The notes beneath the pieces were generated by a model. The model made no database searches. It worked only from the letters and a program-made list of their open reading frames with translations, and was not told where the DNA came from. Made by a program: the position numbers and the translations under genes. From Reticulascus tulasneorum (Eukaryota > Ascomycota > Sordariomycetes > Glomerellales > Reticulascaceae), in NCBI GenBank assembly GCA_001557505.1, contig LSAX01000007.1, forward strand, positions 3,348,001 to 3,412,000: DNA of 64,000 nt, in the 5' to 3' direction. Positions 57,368 to 64,000 of the stretch are shown in pieces. How positions within the stretch are numbered: the first letter of the stretch is position 1; every line of letters begins with the position of its first letter.

Positions 57368-57906
57368 GGCGGAGTCTTACAAGCTCGCCGTGGACTTCTG
57401 ATCAAGATGCGTCTTTGCATTTACTATGATGCCTCGGCATATCGAGTGCGAGTGATATCGAATGCAAAAGGAAATAACAAGAAAGGAGAAGATGGGGAGG
57501 AAGATTGGGAGACCACGGGATACAGTGTTTATCATGAAGTGCTGACTTTGAGACCAAGGGAAGCAAACGGTGCTTGCAGCTACGGATATTGCAGGCTTAC
57601 GCGGACAAAGCACAAATAACCGAGATCTTGGCCTCTGTGTTTCCACGTATTGAATGCATTGATGATGACCCGGCCGCTCCTGCAGGACCAATCTGACGCT
57701 GTAGAACCGCATTGGCCATTTAGATTTGGCATTTTAATACCATAATTTCTTGGCTTGCGTCAATTTGAGGTCAGGTGTGTGTCACTTGCTGCGTTCTAGA
57801 AGACAACTCAAGTAGTCTTCAAGTATTTAAATGCCAGCACTTTACAGTCAAAAGGACCTCGGATTCAGCAAGACAGTATCCGCCTCCACCATTACACGCA
57901 GCCAAG
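57368..57906. other. Intergenic, nothing seen
   Basis: About 540 bp. The frame of the next gene is open upstream to 57775 but has no better start than the ATG at 57907. A TTTAAAT lies about 80 bp before that ATG. Confidence 0.4.
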
Positions 57907-58737
57907 ATGCGCTTCTTGATCGACGACCGCGTCGTCGACCAGAAAGCTGAGGTGCCTCTAGCAGTCGCTGCGGTGGGCTTGCCTCGCTCCGCGACGTCCT
58001 CGCTTGCGGCCGCCCTCGAAATCCTCGGCTTCACCCCGATGCTGCACAATGCGCATATCCTTCCGCACCCGGCCAAGGAACGCATACTCCTCGGCGCTTT
58101 GCGCGAGCTACGGCTGGAGGGCAGCACGGAGAAAAGGCAAAAGCTGCTCCGCACACTCCTGGCAGGCCATGCCGGCGTCTCCGACGTGCCCGGCACCATG
58201 TTCGCCCCCGACCTCATGGACATGTATCCGGACGCCAAGATCGTCCTAAATGGCCGACCCGAGCCGGAGGTCTGGGCGCAGAGCGCCTATGACTCCTTTG
58301 GGTTCTTTTTCAACTGGAGGTTCAAAGTCATTAGCTTTCTTTGGACCACCGATCGGCTGTGGTATGCCATGAATATGGAGTGTGCCGACTACTGCCGTCG
58401 CGAGCTGGGGCCTATCATAGGCAACAACATCTTCACGGCAGAGCTTTACGAGAAGTTTCACCAGAGGGCACGAGAGCAAGCAGCGAAGAGAAACCGCAAG
58501 ATCCTCGAGTTTAAGGCCGAGGATGGATGGGAACCGCTGTGTAAGTTCCTTGGTAAGCCGGTGCCGGACCAGCCGTTTCCCAGGCTTAATGAGAGGGACA
58601 TATTTGCAACGGTCCGTAAGGTCATTATCATCAGAGGTCTCGCGTCTTGGGTAGTGCTCGGAGCCAGTGCATGGATAGCGTACCGCTTCGGGCCGTCGCT
58701 CTGGGAGTATGCTGCCGAAAGGCTGCGAAGGGCGTGA
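57907..58737 (+). CDS. Sulfotransferase-like P-loop protein
   Basis: Single exon, 276 residues, start chosen at AAGATGC (57907). The N-terminal part has GLPRSATSSLAAALEILGF, the sulfate-donor (PAPS) P-loop pattern of the fungal sulfotransferase family that usually reads GLPRTGTSSL. The Thr to Ala change next to the conserved Ser is unusual. A second family mark is MYPDAKIVLNGRPEPEVWAQS, corresponding to the AYPDAKVILT-RD-x-WY segment. The C terminus ends in a hydrophobic helix (ASWVVLGASAWIAYRF) that could anchor the protein. Related genes are often labelled NAD-dependent epimerase in databases, which the motifs do not support. The acceptor substrate is unknown. Confidence 0.82.
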   Translation: MRFLIDDRVVDQKAEVPLAVAAVGLPRSATSSLAAALEILGFTPMLHNAHILPHPAKERILLGALRELRLEGSTEKRQKLLRTLLAGHAGVSDVPGTMFAPDLMDMYPDAKIVLNGRPEPEVWAQSAYDSFGFFFNWRFKVISFLWTTDRLWYAMNMECADYCRRELGPIIGNNIFTAELYEKFHQRAREQAAKRNRKILEFKAEDGWEPLCKFLGKPVPDQPFPRLNERDIFATVRKVIIIRGLASWVVLGASAWIAYRFGPSLWEYAAERLRRA

Positions 58738-60175
58738 CGAGGAGACTGTCAAAAACCGTCGATCGAGAACTAAGTTTGTTGTAGGGACGAAACTCTTGGG
58801 GGGCTGGGAATACGGGACGAAAAAGCCAGGTTCCTGGGTCTCTATGTGCGGGCTGCTCTCGTACGTGCAGAGATTTGGAGCTATTAGGAATCGGCATACT
58901 CAACAACGACAAGGACATCACAATTCTGAACTGGTTTTTGGAAAGCTAGGTTATGGCCCGGCGGTACCAGCAAGCACAACATCGCTGCCAACGCAGTGTC
59001 TAAACATGGGAAGCCAGAGCTATTTCGTTTGGACGCAATGCAAATAGCGTATAAAGGAGGCGGCCAACCTGCTTTGTGATAGTGCAGGACGGCCTTTACC
59101 AGTTTCATTAGCTTCGTGGTAGGATCAATAAGTGGTGGCCGCGCCTGAATTGTCCCAGAATATCGGTGTCAGCTGATCTAAATAGTTACTGTAATAGATC
59201 GAAATAATGTAGTTGACTGCAGAAGAACAAGAGATGAGCGACATGTGTACGCGGCTTCAAGATCGCTGTAATAATTTTGGTCTGCACCAGGTTCCCAAAA
59301 TGTGCTTTGCGGCGAAAGCGAAAGTTATTAGTTAGGTTAGAGGCAGCCTTTGCCGCTGCAGTGCCCCACGACCGCAAACAGCTCCTGTCTCCAGAGGACA
59401 AGGTCACCGCGGCACAGTGCCCTGCAGAGTGATGGGGACTTGTTGCCCTCAGCATGCCCGGCCACCTGAGCGCGGATCGCATGGCGCAACAGCACTGTGT
59501 GAATAGTCGTCCCGTCACACGATTGAGTTCAAAAGCCGGATCGAGAGGGTAGTATGGAATATGCTTCACTAGCTTGACGGATGCTTCCGCATTAGGCTAC
59601 GGGGCCAACTCATGAACTCCTGGGGATGAACTGGAGAATATCATCGGCCATTCCCAATGACGTGTTGCCTTTCTATCGGCATCTCACTGGCTTAACACCA
59701 CCTCAGATATTCAACTGTGCGAGCAACATGCTACAATGCTGTTACAGGAGAATCGCCAACGAGGAGAATTTCCCTACGTGGGCTTAGCGGAATCCCCAGG
59801 CACGCATCGGGCTACCACAGATCTGGTGGTGGAAGCTAAACCTGCTAGTGTCGGCCACTGGCAGCGCTCTTCAGTTCGTGCTTGGGCTGTGGCGCTGCGC
59901 TCCAAGGTGCCTTGGAGCAGAGCCGAATGGCACATAAGTAGTTATGACTCAGGAGGCGATGGTGGATTCGTAAAGGTCACAGACCAACTGCTAGCATGAA
60001 CCCAATTATGTGCTGGGTTTTCCGGCAGCCGTATATGATAGCGAGAGCCGTCAAACAATGGCCCCAGATCTGCCATGAAGAGTGATAATCATTCTGGACC
60101 ACCTACATCGTCATCGCCCTTCCTCCCTCTCGCTCTTGGCCGCAGCGCCGGCTTTCACTCTTCTCCATCGCCAGC
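58738..60175. other. Intergenic, no gene supported
   Basis: About 1.4 kb with only short frames (for example 59186-59569 on - and 59736-59999 on +), none showing a motif. Confidence 0.45.
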
Positions 60176-61582
60176 ATGGGTTTGCCTTTGAATACCACCC
60201 CAACTGTAAACAATGGCACCTCGACGCTCCCACCAAACTCCTTTGACAGCTACCAGGACAGCCTCGTCTCTACCGCGGCCGTGTGCATGGCGGCGGCCAC
60301 GCTCGTTTCGGCCCTGAGGGTGTACGTGCGCGTATGCATGCTGAAGCGGTGGGGCGCGGACGATTCGGCCCTGGTAGTTACATATGTTGGTGCTCTCCCT
60401 CCAGCACCGGGAGTTCCGAGGACTGATGATGTGTCGCGCATAGGTGTTGGTCGTGGCCGTTGGGTCCATAACAATTGCGAGTGAGTCGTGTTGTGTTTGT
60501 CACAACCTATTCAGCGCTAATACTATAGTAGGCGCGAAATACGGAGCCGGGCGACATGTATGGGTTGTCGAGCCTGATAATTTAGTTATTATACGGAAGG
60601 TACTTACCTGTCCTCACACGTCGCGAGTCCACGCATGCTTGCTAACGGCTGTAGCTTGCACTCTCTCTGATCACTCTGTACCATGTCGCTATCGCAGCCG
60701 TCAAGGCGATTTTCCTCCTCCAGTACCGCAACGTGTTCCCGGTCCGCAAATTCCAGAGGCTCTGCGACATCATCCTCATCATCATCATGTGCACCGGAGT
60801 CGGGCAGGCCGTGTCGGCTGCGATTCCCTGCCTTCCGTTATCGACACTCTGGGACCGGAACGTGCACGGGAAATGCATAGACCTCGCCGTTTGGTGGTAT
60901 ACAAACTCGGCAATCAACTTCTTCACGGACCTGATCATCGTCACCATGCCTCTGCCACTCTTGCGCACCTTGCCCCTCGTCCGGTCATCCAAGATCGTCC
61001 TGCTTATCATATTTGCCTTGGGGTTTTTGTAAGTAGTTTGCCGGGCCGCACTCTCCTTCCACCCGCTGACAGACTAGCACGTGCGCGGTTTCTGTGTTTC
61101 GTATGACCTCGCTCTCCCTCTTGTCGGTCTCGGCCGATATCACATATAACACTGCCGCAACCACCAAGTGGTCGAATATCGAGCTTGCATGCGCGGTCGT
61201 GTGCGTCTGCGTCCCGACCCTTCGCCCCTTGCTTGGAAGCCTTAGGTCTAGCCCCGGGGCGGCGGGACCGAGCTGCCTAAAGCCTTCACCCCACGCCAGT
61301 AGTAAGGCGGAGTCGGCCTATAGGGAGCCGACCGTCGCGCACCTGATCTGTAACGGCGTGAGCGTGCGCATGGAGATTGGCCGGGGAGGAGAAAAAGAAG
61401 ATGCAATTGACGAGTACGAGGAGATGGAAGACGAAGCGGACGAAGAGGCAGACCAGGAGCAGGTCGTGACACCGCTCCACCCGCCACCACGGAAAGAATC
61501 TACCCTGTGGGGGACGCCGGAGTCGTCGTCCCCAATGGTGAATGAAAAGGCAGCTGACGGTACGTTTCCGATCGCGCGGTAG
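60176..61582 (+). CDS. Rhodopsin-like (SAT4/PTH11-type) integral membrane protein
   Basis: Five exons: 60176-60385, 60444-60480, 60529-60599, 60655-61028 and 61078-61582, giving 398 residues. Phases agree, and exon 2 is only 37 nt. Seven hydrophobic helices can be traced, from VCMAAATLVSALRVYVRV in exon 1 through exon 2 (VLVVAVGSITIA), LALSLITLYHVAIAAV, IILIIIMCTGVGQA, FFTDLIIVTMPLPLL, IVLLIIFALGFFTCAVS and the last near ELACAVVCVCVPTLRPLL. The loop WDRNVHGKCIDLAVWW and the segment TDLIIVTMPLPLL are hallmarks of this fungal family. The C-terminal tail is cytosolic and highly acidic (DEYEEMEDEADEEADQE). The large family includes Pth11, implicated in surface sensing by a rice pathogen, but most members, including ones without an N-terminal CFEM domain like this, are uncharacterised. 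Confidence 0.88.
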
Positions 61583-62063
61583 CTATGGCAGCTTTGACTA
61601 GGGAGATTCTTTTGGCCTTGCACCCGGTCACCCGGAGCCACAGAACGAAGTGGATTGGACATCGCACTGCCGCTGTTTATCCCCGTGCGCGGCCAATCTC
61701 TCTACCCTTATTTATGGTTCTCAGAATTTTCAAGCCCGGATTTGAGATCAAGATAAGGTGAATGAATTGTATATACCCTGGCTCGGCATGGGCACACCCA
61801 AGTAATGACTGTAGAATAAAGTTGGTGGAAGTTGGTGGAATGTGTCTCTGTATAGCCGTTATTGACGACACTGCCTTGCTGTGCAAGCCTATTAGTCGCT
61901 CGAAGGGCAAGAACTCAGCACAGCCTATACGTCCCTGGCGTTGACCTCGAGGATGAATAGCCATGGTAATGAATGAGGAAGAGCACAGCCGGAGCACGAG
62001 GGATTGTCACCATGAATGCATTTCAACTGTACCATGCGTTCTATTCAATTGACCGCCAGTATG
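61583..62063. other. Short convergent intergenic region
   Basis: Lies between the 3' ends of the membrane protein gene (+) and the small Cys-rich gene (-). Nothing seen. Confidence 0.4.
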
Positions 62064-62543
62064 TCAACACAGCACTATCAACTCAATAGAAGAACCAAGC
62101 CTGCAAGCCCAACTAACCATCCAATCGCCCCTGCTCTCCGCCCCCGGTCGAGTGACACCCGCGGCGCTCCTTTCCGAGCGCGAACCAGCGCCGCCGCAAT
62201 ATTGCCGCCCCGTGGTCTCGTTCCGTTGCCCTTTCGCACTCCTAAGGCACTGCGTAATATTGCCGGAGCCGGTAAACAAGACTAAATTGACGTCCAGAGT
62301 ACATAAAACAAAGCATCCGGGGCCTTCGTGCTCCGTCTGCGGCCAGACGCCGTAAGACGGCTCATTTGTGAGGTTGTATGCGATGGGTTTGTCGTCGACG
62401 AAGCCGCTACAGCAGCTGATCAGTGCCGAGACGAGTGTGCTGTTTATGGGAATCGCACAGCCTGTTAAGCCGTCGTATGAGGTTGGATTGGGGCGGAAGT
62501 TGGGGTTCGCAGCCGAGCAGAGGTTTGCTGCGGGGGGGTCCAT
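62064..62543 (-). CDS. Small cysteine-rich hypothetical protein
   Basis: A 159-residue frame from the ATG at 62543. It has CSAANPNFRPN, then TGCAIPINSTLVSALISCCSG, then GPGCFVLCTLDV and ITQCLRSAKG, the order C, C, CC, C-x3-C, C seen in a loose group of small mould proteins with an NST near a Cys pair. No clear signal peptide occurs at this start. The frame remains open upstream to 62912, but that part looks noncoding. The Arg/Ser-rich C-terminal 40 residues may be replaced by another exon. Function is unknown. Confidence 0.45.
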   Translation of the reverse strand: MDPPAANLCSAANPNFRPNPTSYDGLTGCAIPINSTLVSALISCCSGFVDDKPIAYNLTNEPSYGVWPQTEHEGPGCFVLCTLDVNLVLFTGSGNITQCLRSAKGQRNETTGRQYCGGAGSRSERSAAGVTRPGAESRGDWMVSWACRLGSSIELIVLC

Positions 62544-64000
62544 AGTAATAGGTGCTGACGACAGTGGATCGCCAGCGGAGGTGATGTCTGAAGGAGACGC
62601 TGCATTGTATTTATCTCCTGACGACGCGCTGGCCTTCTCTCCACGCCACTGGCCCAGCGCTGCCAAAGGGTTTGCGCGGCAAAGACAAGAACAAGATTTG
62701 AGGCTTGACCAGAGCAAGGCAAGGCCAGTACTAGATATTGGTGCGTTTCTGCGCGCCCATGGAAGATAGTGAACGAACGTAGTATACCGTCCAACCAAGC
62801 CAAGATTACTGAAATGGGGGGTTGTCAGCCTCTGATTTCGTGTGGATTCCGTATGTGCCCTTCCGAGAACAGCACTGGGGAACCAACAGGCCTTGGCAAA
62901 TGCAACGTACATACGGTTGAGGAGGTGTGGGAGAGTGAATTCTTGGTTCGGGTAAATTTACTAGAGTATATTATGTACAATACGGGGTTGGGACTCTGTC
63001 TTTTTGTTTGTTTGTTTGTTATCGTGTTCCTGCCAGCTTGCCCCACGGTCTCCCTCCCTGTAAATACAGGTACACGATAATTACTCGTAGGTAGCTTCTA
63101 TAACAGCTGAGCCCGAACCTACGCGTGAGTATCGTTAAAAAAAATCCGTTACTGGCCAATAAAACACTTGGACCACATATTGCTTGTCGTTACCTGGAGT
63201 TTCTGCGGACGTCCTCAATCTGTCAGTACTTTGTAGTCCGTACTTCGTACAACCTAACTTTTAATGGTACAGGCTCTTCACTCTTCTTTGGTTCGGGTTA
63301 ACGCCACAAGTACCATGCCCAACGGACATCCAGGCAGGGGGCTGTACTCGTCTCTTTCTTAGGTAGTACTCGTGGTAGTGCACCCGTCATGCAGGTAAGA
63401 GCTGGTTGGGCAACCGAGGCAGTACGTGAAAGGGCTTAACAATGCCCAGATACACATATGGCACAGATTGGAGTAGCCAAGATTATGACGTCCATCCTCC
63501 TAGATGCAGAATGATCACACTGCACCTAGTGAAGCTTTGCGTCGTAAGGTAGCCAGTCAGCAAGCGACAAAAATCATGGCGGTTACCGAAGAGTTCTCCT
63601 AACAAATCGATTGGAAATCAGACCAGTGAATGCTTTCTTGGATAGACTAAGAAATTCAATTTGTATTTTCGAAATACTCTGGCTATACTGTTAGTATCAT
63701 ACATCGGGAGAGGGAGCGTTTCCAAAACGCGCAGAAGAACATGTGGTGGACCCCGATGTCCGCCCATAAGTTGTGGTTGGGAACACTGCACTCGTTAAGC
63801 CTCGCTCAGATACCATAACCACAACCCCGACCGCATATATTCCTACACAGCTGCAGCCGTGGAAGAGAAGAGTGCAGTTGATAGACGTGTCGTCCCCCGA
63901 AGCATGGGGCTGGGCCAGCCCTTAAACCCCGGATGAATCTGTCCAATGATCTTCTACCGGCAAAAGGGAACACTAGGGTACGCCGATTTCCGGTAATCAA
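62544..64000. other. Right end, no gene supported
   Basis: Short frames only. Contains a TTTG repeat near 63002-63018 and an A run near 63138-63145. A - strand frame runs from the window edge to 63806 without recognisable motif. Confidence 0.45.

Noticed and set aside
57775..57906. Upstream extension of the sulfotransferase-like gene
   Set aside because: It begins at a non-ATG codon, has Cys-rich unlike composition, and the family N terminus starts with the Met at 57907.

Overview
The window looks like nuclear DNA of a filamentous ascomycete (Pezizomycotina). Genes are broken by many 45-90 bp introns with GTRNGT donors, CTRAY-like branch sites and YAG acceptors. Spacing is about one gene per 3 kb on both strands with no operons. 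The families are typical of moulds: Zn2Cys6 and bZIP regulators, a HET protein, a Clr5 protein, anion:cation symporter-type MFS carriers, a rhodopsin-like membrane protein, a CorA-like protein and a multi-domain chitinase. The genus cannot be named from sequence alone. I see no complete transposon, no rRNA, no convincing tRNA and no CRISPR.

Layout. 1-2.3 kb: no supportable gene. 2.3-4.4 kb (-): Zn2Cys6 transcription factor. 7.4-8.2 kb (+): bZIP factor with an unresolved 5' end. 9.8-12.1 kb (+): HET-domain protein with a frame change. 12.5-13.6 kb (-): unknown protein. 15.2-16.1 kb (+): NTF2-like protein with two plausible starts. 16.2-17.5 kb (-): SWIM plus RING zinc-finger protein. 17.5-21.2 kb: two diverged copies of a roughly 300 bp repeat enclose a Gfd2/YDR514C-like DEDDh nuclease gene and the broken tail (KR-ACP) of a polyketide synthase. 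21.9-23.4 kb (+): Clr5-domain protein. 25.0-26.8 kb (+): MFS carrier. 27.4-28.7 kb (+): SET-domain protein with a signal peptide. 29.1-33.1 kb: amidase and MFS carrier, divergent. 34.4-36.0 kb (+): zinc alcohol dehydrogenase. 36.2-37.4 kb (-): HAD class IIA phosphatase-like protein.

38.4-48.8 kb is the most striking part. A secreted protein made almost wholly of 16 hevein-type (CBM18) chitin-binding modules (-) is divergently paired with a predicted 1,765-residue protein (+). That protein carries a CBM18 region, a killer-toxin-like GH18 chitinase domain, a long Thr/Pro linker, a subtilisin-like (S8) domain with Asp, His and Ser all visible, and a Glu-Pro repeat tail. The two genes share one intergenic region holding a four-copy motif. 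A joint role on chitin is an inference.

The right end holds a membrane-anchored P-loop ATPase followed by an unknown membrane-anchored protein, an 11-exon CorA-like protein, a sulfotransferase-like P-loop protein, a rhodopsin-like seven-helix protein and a small Cys-rich protein. The last 1.4 kb shows no gene. Exon boundaries were read by eye from splice consensus, reading phase and family similarity. All models are predictions without transcript support.
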